A stretch of DNA of 64,000 nt from Qipengyuania_C sp046254955 (GCF_046254955.1 NZ_JBJXRG010000002.1:620001-684000); one strand, 5' to 3'. Positions 42,751 to 52,476 are shown, counted from the stretch's first letter. Program-made: numbers and translations. Notes: generated by a model from the letters alone, not told the origin.

Positions 42751-45740
42751 GGTGCGCTTCCCGGCTTTTCGCGGGTGGCTTGTTCGCGGCCAAGCCATTC
42801 CTCGAGCCGCATCAACTGGTCATAAGTTGCGTAGACCGGCGCATCGGGATTCTCTCGCGCGGTGAACGGCGCATCGCCCAGGATCCACTTATCGAGCGCC
42901 TCGTTCAAATGTTCTGAAGTTAGCGGGAGGAATTCTTCGGGCAGTATCCTGCTTCGGTTTGCGGGCGCCTTGACCGGAGAAGTGATGTAGCCAAAGTCAT
43001 CATCCTTCTTGCCCAGCGACCAATATTCGAAGGCGGTGACTTGGCCCCTCTCGTTGCCGAAAGCACCCTGCTCAGCCATCAACCCGAGTGTGCCGAGTTG
43101 CAGCGCATAGCCGGCCTCGACCTGCGATCCGGTCGGCGGCGTTCCGGTCTTGTAGTCGATCACCGCCATGGTGCCACCATCCAGCAGATCGATCCGGTCC
43201 GCTTTGCCGAATATCTTGGCGCCGCGCACGGTGATCTCGCCCCATCTCTCGATGATCTCGGCTCGTCTATTGGGGGTCTGTTCGATTTGCTGGGCGACCC
43301 ATTCGAGCGCCTTGGCAAGCCTTGGGCGCCACAAAGCGCGCGCCATCGGGTGGGCATGCATCGCAGCGAGATGCATTTCCATCAGCTCCTCGAGCGAACC
43401 GTGTCCGTTGTGAAAATCCTCAAGAATTTCATGCGCTAACGTGCCCTGCCAGGCGGGTGACGGCTCAGCATCGAGCGCTTCCAGCTCCTTCAGTCCGAGG
43501 ATCGAGCTGGCGTAGAACTGGTACGGATCGGAACGCAGTCGATCGAGCGCAGTGACCGAGATACGGACATTGCGCTGCTCTGCTGAAGGCATCGGTTTCG
43601 GCTGCTCGGCCGCCGGTATTGGCGCGATGGAATCGATCGCCCTGGCCAGCTCTGGAATGCGACTTTCGCGGTGGTTCTCCAGTAACTTTTCGCCGAGCAA
43701 GGCCTTGATACGCAACACAAAACGCGAAGGAATCGCAGGTCCATCGAGGCTGCGCGCCGCATGGCTCAGAACCACTTCGGGCGCCCCCATGGCGCCAACC
43801 AGATCATGCGCAGAAAGACCGATCCGGAAATCCGCTCCGGGAACTCCAAGCGCTCTCAGCACCGCTGGGGCCAACAACGAGTCCACCGCCGGTGTCGCAG
43901 GCCAGCTCCCCTCGGTCAGTCCGCCGCAAATCACCAGTTCCGCGCGGCTCATCCGCGATTCGAGCAGCCCGTAGATCGACACGCGCGGATGCCCACCATA
44001 GGGTGGACGGATCGCTATGCCATCCATCGCGTCTGACAGGATCTGCGGCAAGTGCTCTGGTTCGACCAGTAGCGGCGAAGCTTCCGAATTCAGGCGCAAC
44101 TCTTCGACGAAATTCGCCAGCGCGCGGCCATCTTCCCGCGCCCATAACCCCTCGCCGCACAAGGCTTCTCCAACTGCGATAAGGCGATCGAGTAGCGCAG
44201 TGAGAGATGCATCGCCGTCGATATCGAGCAGCGCCAGCAACGTTTTGGCCGCGTCGCTCCACCACTCAAGAATTTGCGCCTTCTCCGCCTTCGCGGCAAG
44301 CGGATCGAGCCCCGGCGCTTCACGTGCGCCGCGCAGATTCAGCTCCATCCGCCTTACATTGCGCAGCCAGTCGCGCCGCTCTTCCCCGCGCTTGACCAGT
44401 GGATGCCCCAGCAACGCCATCAGCGGGACCGGTGCAGCTCTTTCCGCCATCACCTCGACCAAGAGCAGGAACAGACGCCCTGCCGGCGTCTGTGTGAGCG
44501 GCCGACCTGCGGTGTCATCTGCCGTGATGTTCCAGCGCCGCAAATGCTGGACTACCCGGCTCGCTAGGCCCCTGTCCGGCGTGACCAGCGCAACGCGCTT
44601 TTCCGGTTCCTCGATCGCCTCGCGAATAAGCAATGCAATCGATTGCGCCTCATGCTCGGGCGTGTCGCATTGCATCAGGCGAATGCCAGAGAGCTTACGC
44701 TTCTCCGGGGGCAGATCGATCCAGGTCTTGCTCGCTTCGGGAGGAAGGAACAGCGAGGATACCGCATGACTTCGCGCGGGCGGAGCGGCGGCTTCCCCCT
44801 TGCGGTGCCAGGATTGCACTTCACCCCGAGCGATTCCCATCCGGTTTAGCAAGAGCTTCAGGTGGAATTGCGGATGCGTCACTGCATCATCCGTACCGAA
44901 GAAAGGATCTCCTTCGTCTCGCGGTGCACTTGCATTACCCAGCTCCGTCCAAACCTCGTCTCGCATCGACAAGTCGAGATCAGGCAACAGGACCGCGCCT
45001 TTCGGCAGCTCCGCAACTACTCGCAGCAGCCTTGCCAGTTCCGGCGCGGAGCTGGTCACACCTGCTGCGACAATCGGCGTTTGCGGAGGTTTCGCTTTCC
45101 ACCGCTGCGCTGCCTCACGGAACAGGAGGTTGCGGCGCGTCGCTGCATCAACAGAATCCAACTCTTTCAAGCGCTCGCGCCACAGCGTTTGCACGGTGAA
45201 GAACAGTTTCGTGCCATCCTTCCAGTGCTCCGAAAGCTCCTCCATCGCCCGGAGTACTTCTGGCTCCCACAGCCGTTCCGGCGCGACATCCTCGATGATC
45301 AGGCGATCCATGGTCGCCCCAATATCCCTAGCCAGACGCAAAAGTGCTGGAGCGGGCGGCGCGTCACGGCCGAGTGCGCGCATCGCCTGCGGAACCAGGT
45401 CGGCCAGTTCGAACCATCGCCGCATGGGATCGATAGCAGGCGGAATCGCGCTGCTGCCAAGCGGATCAAGCAGCGGCCCAAGCGCTTCGTCGAGATCGAG
45501 ATCGCCGACCACCGCCATGCGCGGCATGAGCATTCCGGCTGACCCATCGCCCGAACCCATCAGCCGGATAAACGCTTCGGAGATGTTTCGCGCGGCCCTG
45601 CGACTGGGCAGCAGCAAGGTTAGCCGTGCAAGACCAAATCCTCCTTCGGAATAGCGCGGGACAAGCCCCGCCACCAATGCATCGGCGAAACCGCGATGCG
45701 CCGCGATAGAATAGACTTCAGGTTTTCCTCTTTCACCCAC
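42747..45740 (-). CDS. addB: AddB subunit (double-strand break repair)
   Basis: A 997-residue partner of AddA. The N-terminal helicase-like part lacks a usual Walker A but has LLPSRRAARNISEAF and VVGDLDLDEAL. The C-terminal nuclease motif is MAVIDYKTGTPPTGSQVEAG, matching the alphaproteobacterial AddB type. No four-Cys Fe-S cluster was picked out by eye. GTG start; its first 8 bases overlap murU. Confidence 0.93.
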   Translation of the reverse strand: MGERGKPEVYSIAAHRGFADALVAGLVPRYSEGGFGLARLTLLLPSRRAARNISEAFIRLMGSGDGSAGMLMPRMAVVGDLDLDEALGPLLDPLGSSAIPPAIDPMRRWFELADLVPQAMRALGRDAPPAPALLRLARDIGATMDRLIIEDVAPERLWEPEVLRAMEELSEHWKDGTKLFFTVQTLWRERLKELDSVDAATRRNLLFREAAQRWKAKPPQTPIVAAGVTSSAPELARLLRVVAELPKGAVLLPDLDLSMRDEVWTELGNASAPRDEGDPFFGTDDAVTHPQFHLKLLLNRMGIARGEVQSWHRKGEAAAPPARSHAVSSLFLPPEASKTWIDLPPEKRKLSGIRLMQCDTPEHEAQSIALLIREAIEEPEKRVALVTPDRGLASRVVQHLRRWNITADDTAGRPLTQTPAGRLFLLLVEVMAERAAPVPLMALLGHPLVKRGEERRDWLRNVRRMELNLRGAREAPGLDPLAAKAEKAQILEWWSDAAKTLLALLDIDGDASLTALLDRLIAVGEALCGEGLWAREDGRALANFVEELRLNSEASPLLVEPEHLPQILSDAMDGIAIRPPYGGHPRVSIYGLLESRMSRAELVICGGLTEGSWPATPAVDSLLAPAVLRALGVPGADFRIGLSAHDLVGAMGAPEVVLSHAARSLDGPAIPSRFVLRIKALLGEKLLENHRESRIPELARAIDSIAPIPAAEQPKPMPSAEQRNVRISVTALDRLRSDPYQFYASSILGLKELEALDAEPSPAWQGTLAHEILEDFHNGHGSLEELMEMHLAAMHAHPMARALWRPRLAKALEWVAQQIEQTPNRRAEIIERWGEITVRGAKIFGKADRIDLLDGGTMAVIDYKTGTPPTGSQVEAGYALQLGTLGLMAEQGAFGNERGQVTAFEYWSLGKKDDDFGYITSPVKAPANRSRILPEEFLPLTSEHLNEALDKWILGDAPFTARENPDAPVYATYDQLMRLEEWLGREQATREKPGSAP

Positions 45741-46449
45741 CTGTCAGTGCTTCTTCGGTCGGGCGAATATGTTCAGGCATCCCCACTTCGTACCACTCGC
45801 CGGTAAACGAAGTTCCGAACAGTCGCCCTTCTTCGATCGCCCTCTCCCACAGCTGCATAGTGCTGAATTTGCCCTCCGGCGCGTTACGCAGCAGGCGGTG
45901 CGAAACGAGCTGGATTCCCATAAATATGAATGGCGCAATGCGACCCGATTTGCGCCGCGTGAGCGTTCCGCACGCGTCCATATGGAAATCGCCCTTGGCC
46001 GTGAAGTTGCGCGCCCGTGCATGGGGCACGACCAGCAATAGCGCATCCATACTTTCGGGGTCCCATGCCTGACTGAGATCGTGAAAGGCATCGCGCGGCC
46101 CGTCGAGCCAGACATTGTCCGAGTTCAGGCAAAAGAATGGATCTGGCAAATGAGGCAGCGCCTTGACCATGCCGCCGCCCGTTTCGAGCAACTGATCGCG
46201 CTCGTCCGAAATGATGACCGAAGGCTCTTCGCGCTCGGCAACATGGGCCTCGATCGCGTCGGCAAGATAGTGGACGTTGATGACAGCCTTCGCGACACCG
46301 GCATCGGCCAATTTGTCGAGGGCATGGTCGAGGAGTGGCTTGCCTGCGACGCGAACCATAGGCTTGGGCTGGGTCGCTGTAAGTGGACGCATGCGCTTGC
46401 CGAGACCCGCTGCCATCACCATGGCGGTATCGGACGCCAAGCTGCTCAT
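45733..46449 (-). CDS. murU: N-acetylmuramate 1-phosphate uridylyltransferase
   Basis: A 238-residue nucleotidyltransferase. The signature AAGLGKRMRPLTATQPKPM is the NTP-binding loop, and LNSDNVW carries the metal Asp. Beside amgK it makes UDP-MurNAc directly from MurNAc 1-phosphate, by-passing the fosfomycin-sensitive MurA/MurB route. The start overlaps the amgK stop (ATGA). Confidence 0.88.
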   Translation of the reverse strand: MSSLASDTAMVMAAGLGKRMRPLTATQPKPMVRVAGKPLLDHALDKLADAGVAKAVINVHYLADAIEAHVAEREEPSVIISDERDQLLETGGGMVKALPHLPDPFFCLNSDNVWLDGPRDAFHDLSQAWDPESMDALLLVVPHARARNFTAKGDFHMDACGTLTRRKSGRIAPFIFMGIQLVSHRLLRNAPEGKFSTMQLWERAIEEGRLFGTSFTGEWYEVGMPEHIRPTEEALTGG

Positions 46450-47435
46450 TTGGCCGGCGCCCCACCATTGCTACGGATTTCCTGCGGTACGTTTGCGGCA
46501 AACCAGTCTGCTAAAGGTGCCAAAGCCGGATGGGCGAGATCGCGCTCCATCAAGTTCCACACGCGCGGAATAAGGTCGAGGTAGCGCGGCTTTCCATCGC
46601 GCTTGAACAGCCGCGTGAAAATACCAACGATCTTCGCATTGCGCTGCGCGCCAAGTCGCGCGTAATCGGCTTCGAACTCGCTACCGGCGCCTGCCTTTTG
46701 AGCGTAGTAGTCGAGCATGCGGCGCTCCAGCCCTGGATCGACATCGCGCCGGGCATCCTGCAACAGGGAAACGAGATCGTAGGCCCGGTGACCGACCAGC
46801 GCGTCCTGGAAATCGATCAAGCCCTGCTCGCCTGATGTTATCGAAGATGGTGCGGGAAGCATAATGTTCTCGGCGTGATAATCGCGCAGGACTGTCACGC
46901 CGTGTTGCTGGCGCACAAGCAAGGGATCAAGCACCTCGTTCCACGCTGCTGTCCACTCGTCGACATCGACCGATAGGCCCATTCTCGGGCAGTACCATTC
47001 GACAAAAAGGCGAGCCTCGCGGTGATAAGTCGCCATGTCATAGGGCGGAAAATCACCTGCAGGCTTCAGATGCAACTCGATCAATGCATCGATTGCAGCC
47101 TGATATGTTGCTTCTTCGTGGCCCGGATAGTCATCCAGCCACTCGCGCATGCGGTGCTCGCCGAAGTCTTCCAGCAGCACCCAACCTTGCTGTTCATCTG
47201 CTGCAAAAATCTCCGGAGCACGCATATCATGGTCGTTGAGATACCGCGCTACCGATAGAAACGGTCGCGGATCTTCCTCAGGCGGCGGAGTATACATGAG
47301 CATCGCCGACCTTCCATCGCGTTCCACGCGAAAGTATCGCCGGAATGACGCGTCGCCAGGAATGGGAGCCACTTGCGCATTGCCCCATCCTGCCCGGCCG
47401 AGAAATTCGTGCAGTCCATTAGGAAGTTCACTCAT
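46446..47435 (-). CDS. amgK: Anomeric MurNAc/GlcNAc kinase
   Basis: A 329-residue aminoglycoside-phosphotransferase-fold kinase. The N-lobe holds PGDASFRRYFRV, the catalytic loop is LRDYHAENIML (Asp, Asn), and the metal Asp is in LIDFQDALVG. It phosphorylates MurNAc or GlcNAc at the anomeric carbon in the peptidoglycan recycling pathway, handing MurNAc 1-phosphate to MurU. ATG 47435 overlaps the tsaE stop. Confidence 0.88.
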   Translation of the reverse strand: MSELPNGLHEFLGRAGWGNAQVAPIPGDASFRRYFRVERDGRSAMLMYTPPPEEDPRPFLSVARYLNDHDMRAPEIFAADEQQGWVLLEDFGEHRMREWLDDYPGHEEATYQAAIDALIELHLKPAGDFPPYDMATYHREARLFVEWYCPRMGLSVDVDEWTAAWNEVLDPLLVRQQHGVTVLRDYHAENIMLPAPSSITSGEQGLIDFQDALVGHRAYDLVSLLQDARRDVDPGLERRMLDYYAQKAGAGSEFEADYARLGAQRNAKIVGIFTRLFKRDGKPRYLDLIPRVWNLMERDLAHPALAPLADWFAANVPQEIRSNGGAPAK

Positions 47436-47869
47436 GACCAGCGCGATACCCAATTGACCCCCGGATCGATAATCGCACGCCGCCCTTCTCCCACGATTTT
47501 GAGCGTGATCGAAAGGCAGCCCTGCTCATTTGTAAATCCACCCGCCTTGTCAGGCCACTCTGCCAGCAAAGCTGCCCCCTCGCGGTAGTCGTCGAGACCC
47601 AGCTCCAAGACCTCCGATGGATCCTCCAGGCGATAGAAATCGGCATGCACCAGCGGCACCTCCAAGTCCTCATAGGCTTCGATGATTGTGAAAGTGGGTG
47701 AAGGCACATCGCCCTCGTGGCCCAGTGCCGCGATGATCGCCCGGGCCAGTGTCGTCTTGCCCGCTCCCAGTCCGCCAGACAGCGCTACCACATCGCCAGC
47801 CTGCAGCTTTTCGGCAAGCCGCGCGCCGAGCGCATCCATCGCCGCGAGATCGGGAAGGTCGATAATCAT
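47432..47869 (-). CDS. tsaE: tRNA t6A-synthesis ATPase TsaE
   Basis: A 145-residue ATPase of the threonylcarbamoyl-adenosine machinery, working with TsaB and TsaD. Walker A is GGLGAGKTTLARAI, then SPTFTIIEAYE and the HADFYRL motif typical of the family. It overlaps divL by 4 bases (ATGA), and its stop is coupled to amgK. Confidence 0.95.
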   Translation of the reverse strand: MIIDLPDLAAMDALGARLAEKLQAGDVVALSGGLGAGKTTLARAIIAALGHEGDVPSPTFTIIEAYEDLEVPLVHADFYRLEDPSEVLELGLDDYREGAALLAEWPDKAGGFTNEQGCLSITLKIVGEGRRAIIDPGVNWVSRWS

Positions 47870-50208
47870 GGCAGGCGGATTGTCGCGGTAGTCCCCAGCC
47901 CTTCACGCGACACAATTTCCAATGTTCCGCCGTGCGCTTCGACCAGTTGACGTGCGAGCGGGATTCCCAGTCCTTGGCGACGCTCGAGCCCTTCGCCATC
48001 GGCTGACGGTCGCAGTCCATCCAGAGCACGCTCAAGCTCGTCCTGCGCCATTCCCTTGCCGTTGTCCGAGATGACGATCCTGCACGCGCCTCCATCCTTA
48101 CGCAGGTCGACAAGGACTTTGCCTTCGCGCGGCGTATACGTAATCGCATTGTCAATAAGCTGGGAAAGCGCGCGGCGCAGCTGGCGTGGATCTGCCTCAA
48201 TCTCGAGCGCATTGTCGCCGCGAAGATCGAGCGAAAGGCCGGCGTTCGTAATCGCCTGTTCGCGCTTCTGGACCATCTGCGTAACGAGCGGCATCGGAGC
48301 GAAATTCTCTTTCGAAAGCGGCATCAGGCCCGCCTCGCTTTGCGAGAGATCGAGCACGTTCTCGACCTGCTCGGACAAGCGTTCAACCGACTCCATGATT
48401 GCGTCGGCATAATCCTTCGCCTGTTCGGGCAGATCTCCGCCCAGTCCGGTCGAGAGCATCTCGGCGAAACCAGCAATCGACGTCAGCGGCGTGCGGAATT
48501 CATATGACATGTTGGCGAGGAAGCGCGTCATCACCGCGTCAGCTTCTTCCAGTGCACGATTGCGTTCGCGCAGCGCATCTTCCGCCTTTCGGGAATCGGT
48601 CACATCGAGCGCTGTGAGCATGCCATTGCCATCGGGCAGCGGAACCCCGGCATACTGGAGCACCCGGCCATCATCGAGCACAACCTGACCGCCGCTGCGC
48701 TTGCGGTCCAGCGTAGCAGCGCGGACGACCTCCCCGATCGCATCGGCTTCGCTCTTGTCAGCAAGGTGCGGCGCGATCTTTCCAATCAATGCTTCAGCGC
48801 TCGGGTGGCTATCGAGCACTTCAGGATCGAGACTCCAGGCGCTCGCAAACCCGCGATTCCACAGCTCAAGGTTACCCCCAGGAGCAAACACCGCCAACGC
48901 TTCATAGAGATTGTCGAAAGTTGCGGTTCGGGTACGCAGCAGCGTATCGCGCGTAGCCGATAGAGAGAGCTGCTCGGTGCGGTCTTCGGCGATCATCACC
49001 AGCCCGCCATCGGGCATGGGCTGCGCGACAATCCGAAGGTGGGTGCCATCGGATAGCGGCCAGGCTTCCTCGTGGCTGTTGTCGGTCAGGAACCACTCGG
49101 AATGCTCGGCGCGCCAACTGGGGAAGTCGCGCACTTCGGGGGTGCGGCCATGATCGCGCGCGGTCAGCAGGACCTGTTCGAAACTGGCGTGCTCGCTCAC
49201 AGCGCCATGGGGAAGCGAGAAGATGCGGCGATAAGGTTGGTTCGCGAATGTAAGACGGCGCTGTTCGTCAAACTGGGCCACGCCGATGGAGAGTTGGTCC
49301 AACATTGAGCGCTGGGCTTCGCGGAATGCACGGAACTCGCGCGCCTGCTCTTCCATTTCTTCGATATCGACTGCATACCCGGCAACGCCTGCACCCTTGA
49401 GCGGCAGATCCGTCACTCGCAGGCTACGCCGAGAATCCGCGATTGTCGCAGTCACAATCCGCTCGATCGCGCGCTTCTGTGAAGCCGCCTGACCGGCAAC
49501 CTGCGCCGCGCTTAGCCCGTCGACTCTCTCAATCAGCTCGATCTGATTCTCGACCACGGCGTCGGCGCTTTTCGCTCCGACTGCGGCGACATAAGCCCCA
49601 TTGACGAGGCGTAGCTGGCAATCGTCGCCGCGGAACCACATCGGCATTGGCGCCGCTTCAATCAGTCCGACGAGAGAGGAGAAATCGTTCCGTGCGCGCT
49701 GCGCTTCGTCGCGCAACTGGACCAGCTCCTGCTCGCTTTCGGAGAAGTCGAACACCCAGATCATCGCCGCACCGCTGGGCGAGACTTGCGGATCAGCTAG
49801 CGTTCCGCGCAGCGCCAGACTGCGCCCCGATCCCGGAGCCCCAATAGTCATGCGAAACGGCGCAGCGGTCTTCTGCGCGCGGCGGACCAGCTTCGTCAGC
49901 TCTTCCAGCTGCGCCTCGGTCAATCCGGCCCCGTCGACTCCAGCCAGTTCGCTGAGATAGGGCGGCAGACTGTCGAGACCGAGCCATCTCGCCAAACGGT
50001 CTGGCGCTTCGATCCTGCCATCGGCGCGAACGGTCAGCGGGACAGCGGGCGCTTCCTCGATCATTCGCCCCAAACGCCGCGCCACCTTGCGCGCCGCTTC
50101 CGCGCTGCGCGCCTTGCTCGATGCCGCAATCATCAACCACGCGGCAACGCCTGTCCAGACGGCCAGGACCAGCCCGACGGCGACCAGCGCGGTGGAGGAA
50201 AATTCCAT
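47866..50208 (-). CDS. divL: DivL-like tyrosine pseudokinase (cell-cycle sensor)
   Basis: A 780-residue membrane protein: one helix at 7-28 (ALVAVGLVLAVWTGVAAWLM), several PAS-like segments (about 40-550), then a DHp and catalytic ATPase domain. The phospho-site is Tyr569 in NMSYEFRTPLTSIAGF, where ordinary kinases have His (SHELRTPL). ATPase boxes are present: N box DNAITYTP, G1 ISDNGKGMA, G2 RQGLGIPLARQLVEAHGG. This Tyr-for-His change is the mark of Caulobacter DivL, which controls the CckA-CtrA relay with phospho-free DivK. GGAAG precedes the ATG. Position before tsaE matches other alphaproteobacteria. Confidence 0.92.
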   Translation of the reverse strand: MEFSSTALVAVGLVLAVWTGVAAWLMIAASSKARSAEAARKVARRLGRMIEEAPAVPLTVRADGRIEAPDRLARWLGLDSLPPYLSELAGVDGAGLTEAQLEELTKLVRRAQKTAAPFRMTIGAPGSGRSLALRGTLADPQVSPSGAAMIWVFDFSESEQELVQLRDEAQRARNDFSSLVGLIEAAPMPMWFRGDDCQLRLVNGAYVAAVGAKSADAVVENQIELIERVDGLSAAQVAGQAASQKRAIERIVTATIADSRRSLRVTDLPLKGAGVAGYAVDIEEMEEQAREFRAFREAQRSMLDQLSIGVAQFDEQRRLTFANQPYRRIFSLPHGAVSEHASFEQVLLTARDHGRTPEVRDFPSWRAEHSEWFLTDNSHEEAWPLSDGTHLRIVAQPMPDGGLVMIAEDRTEQLSLSATRDTLLRTRTATFDNLYEALAVFAPGGNLELWNRGFASAWSLDPEVLDSHPSAEALIGKIAPHLADKSEADAIGEVVRAATLDRKRSGGQVVLDDGRVLQYAGVPLPDGNGMLTALDVTDSRKAEDALRERNRALEEADAVMTRFLANMSYEFRTPLTSIAGFAEMLSTGLGGDLPEQAKDYADAIMESVERLSEQVENVLDLSQSEAGLMPLSKENFAPMPLVTQMVQKREQAITNAGLSLDLRGDNALEIEADPRQLRRALSQLIDNAITYTPREGKVLVDLRKDGGACRIVISDNGKGMAQDELERALDGLRPSADGEGLERRQGLGIPLARQLVEAHGGTLEIVSREGLGTTATIRLP

Positions 50209-50315
50209 ATCTTCCAGCTATTCCGCCCGCCTGCCGGATGCAATGCTTCGCCCGCGAAAACCGGCCGAAACGCGGATTTTATCGGCAGCCTCGACCGGCC
50301 CGGGGCTTTGCCGGA

Positions 50316-51734
50316 CTAGTAGCGATAGTGCTCGGGCTTGAACGGGCCTTCTTGCGGCACACCGATATAGTCGGCCTGCTGCTTGCTCAGCTTGGTGAGT
50401 TTCACACCCAGCTTGTCGAGATGCAGCGCTGCGACCTTCTCGTCGAGATGCTTCGGCAGCACGTAGACGTCGTTCTGGTACTCGTCCGAGTTTACCCACA
50501 ATTCGATCTGCGCCAGCACCTGGTTGGTGAAGGAGCAGCTCATCACGAAGCTTGGATGGCCCGTCGCGCAAGCGAGGTTTACCAACCGGCCCTTGGCGAG
50601 GATGATGATTTCCTTGCCATCGGGGAACTTCACGACATCGGTGCCGGGTTTGAGCTCGTTCCACTCGTAATTGGAAAGCGCGCCAATCTGGATCTCGCTA
50701 TCGAAGTGACCGATATTGCAGACAATGCTCATCGGTTTCATCGCCTTCATATGATCGGCGGTGATGACGTCTTCGTTGCCTGTTGTGGTCACAAAGATGT
50801 CGGCCCGCGTCACGGCGTCTTCCATTGTGGTGACTTCGAAGCCTTCCATCGCCGCCTGCAAAGCGCAGATCGGATCGATTTCGGTCACGAGAACGCGCGC
50901 GCCGCCATTGCGGAGCGACTGGGCCGAACCCTTGCCGACATCGCCATAGCCGGCGACGCAGGCGACCTTGCCCGAAAGCATAACATCGGTCGCACGGCGG
51001 ATCGCGTCGACCAGCGACTCGCGGCAACCGTAGAGGTTGTCGAACTTCGACTTGGTCACGCTGTCGTTCACATTGATCGCCGGGAACGGCAACTTGCCCT
51101 GCTTGGCAAGGTGATAAAGCCGGTGGACGCCGGTGGTGGTCTCTTCAGAAACGCCGACGATGTTCTCGACCGATTTTGTGAGGTAGCCGGGCTTGCGCTT
51201 GAGGAACTCCTTCAGCGCACGCTGGAACTCGATTTCCTCGGCATTAGCCGGTTCGGGAAGCTCTTCGCCGGCCTCGACGCGTGCGCCCCATAGCGCGAAC
51301 ATGGTCGCATCGCCGCCGTCATCGAGGATCAGATTGGCCGTGCGATCAGCATTTTCCGCTGTCGACCAGTCGAAAATCCGCCCGACATAATCCCAATATT
51401 CGGCGAGGCTCTCGCCCTTGATCGCGAAGACCGGGATGTCCTGCGCTGCGATTGCCGCAGCCGCGTGATCTTGCGTCGAGAAGATGTTGCACGTCGCCCA
51501 GCGCACTTCTGCGCCGAGTGCGATCAACGTTTCGATCAGAACGGCAGTCTGGATCGTCATGTGGAGCGAACCGGTGATCCGCGCACCCTTGAGCGGCTGC
51601 GCTTCACCATATTCCTCACGCGTCGCCATCAGACCGGGCATTTCCGTTTCCGCAATGGCAATCTCGGCGCGGCCATAATCGGCAAGCGCGATATCCTTGA
51701 TGACGTAATCCTGTTCCTTGGCGAGCGTGGCCAC
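50316..51734 (-). CDS. ahcY: Adenosylhomocysteinase
   Basis: Splits S-adenosylhomocysteine into adenosine and homocysteine, closing the methyl cycle. About 472 residues with NVNDSVTKSKFDNLYGCR (catalytic Lys/Asp) and the NAD-binding GYGDVGKGSAQSLR, ending in the family C-terminus FKPEHYRY. An ATG at 51740 lies too near the AGGAG; GTG 51734 gives correct spacing and the usual start (MATLAKEQDYVIKD). A 20-bp palindrome lies 83 bases upstream. Confidence 0.96.
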   Translation of the reverse strand: MATLAKEQDYVIKDIALADYGRAEIAIAETEMPGLMATREEYGEAQPLKGARITGSLHMTIQTAVLIETLIALGAEVRWATCNIFSTQDHAAAAIAAQDIPVFAIKGESLAEYWDYVGRIFDWSTAENADRTANLILDDGGDATMFALWGARVEAGEELPEPANAEEIEFQRALKEFLKRKPGYLTKSVENIVGVSEETTTGVHRLYHLAKQGKLPFPAINVNDSVTKSKFDNLYGCRESLVDAIRRATDVMLSGKVACVAGYGDVGKGSAQSLRNGGARVLVTEIDPICALQAAMEGFEVTTMEDAVTRADIFVTTTGNEDVITADHMKAMKPMSIVCNIGHFDSEIQIGALSNYEWNELKPGTDVVKFPDGKEIIILAKGRLVNLACATGHPSFVMSCSFTNQVLAQIELWVNSDEYQNDVYVLPKHLDEKVAALHLDKLGVKLTKLSKQQADYIGVPQEGPFKPEHYRY

Positions 51735-51816
51735 TGGCATCTCCTGGCGTGTTTGTGATGTGTCGGCGCACCGACGATTGGCTGCGGCAGATAGCGAGAT
51801 GCGCCCACAGAGGCAA

Positions 51817-51836
51817 ATATAAAGATATCTTTATAT
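51817..51836. promoter_or_regulatory. Perfect 20-bp palindrome, probable SAH-responsive operator
   Basis: ATATAAAGATATCTTTATAT is fully self-complementary and lies between the divergent ahcY and peroxiredoxin genes. It resembles the ArsR-type SahR operator described for methionine-cycle genes of Proteobacteria; this is from memory, not a database match. Confidence 0.65.
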
Positions 51837-51911
51837 GTTCTTGCATTGCCGCACGCGATGAAAGCCCTATATCAGGCGCAGACGGGACGATTATCGAAAG
51901 GAAATTGCGCA

Positions 51912-52391
51912 ATGACAATCTCGGTTGGCGACAAGCTACCTGATGTGAAACTGACCAAAGCCACTTCGGAAGGACCTGAACAGATACAGTCGGGAGACTT
52001 CTTCGCCGGCAAGAAGGTTGCGTTCTTTTCCGTACCTGGTGCCTTCACACCGACGTGCTCGGCCAAACACCTGCCCGGCTTTGTCGGAAAGGCGGACGAG
52101 TTGAAGGCGAAGGGGATCGACGAAATCGCCTGCACTTCGGTCAACGATGCATTCGTGATGGGCGCATGGCAGGAATCCGCTTCCGCCGGGGATGTTACCA
52201 TGCTGGCGGACGGCAATGCCGAACTCGCCGAGGCTGTAGGCCTGACGATGGACGCTAGCGGTTTCGGCATGGGCAAGCGCGGCCAGCGCTGGTCGATGGT
52301 CGTAAATGACGGCGTTGTCGAGCAACTCAACGTAGAAGAAGGCGGCAGCTTCGAAGTTTCCAGCGCGGAGCATATGCTCGGGCAGCTGTAA
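51912..52391 (+). CDS. Peroxiredoxin (Prx5-type)
   Basis: A 159-residue thiol peroxidase. The catalytic motif is VPGAFTPTCSAKH, where Cys is the peroxidatic residue, and a conserved Arg region follows. It reduces hydrogen peroxide and organic peroxides, probably with glutathione or thioredoxin. ATG 51912 is preceded by AAAGGAA; an in-frame extension from 51846 lacks support. It is divergent from ahcY. Confidence 0.93.
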   Translation: MTISVGDKLPDVKLTKATSEGPEQIQSGDFFAGKKVAFFSVPGAFTPTCSAKHLPGFVGKADELKAKGIDEIACTSVNDAFVMGAWQESASAGDVTMLADGNAELAEAVGLTMDASGFGMGKRGQRWSMVVNDGVVEQLNVEEGGSFEVSSAEHMLGQL

Positions 52392-52448
52392 CGGGCTTGC
52401 ACCCTCCCCTGGGTGGAGCACCGAAGGAAGCATTTTGCAAAACTCTTG

Positions 52449-52476
52449 AAGGGCGGGTCTCAATGGCTCGCCCTTT
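52449..52476 (+). terminator. Bidirectional hairpin after the peroxiredoxin gene
   Basis: AAGGGCG (52449-52455) pairs with CGCCCTT (52469-52475), 7 bp with a 13-base loop and TTT. It sits at the 3' ends of convergent genes and overlaps the last codons of the HTH gene. Confidence 0.5.

Noticed and set aside
50250..50315. Terminator after ahcY
   Set aside because: Only a weak CCGGC/GCCGG stem without a T run.
50121..51293. 390-residue plus-strand frame
   Set aside because: Antisense to ahcY and the end of divL; no independent support.
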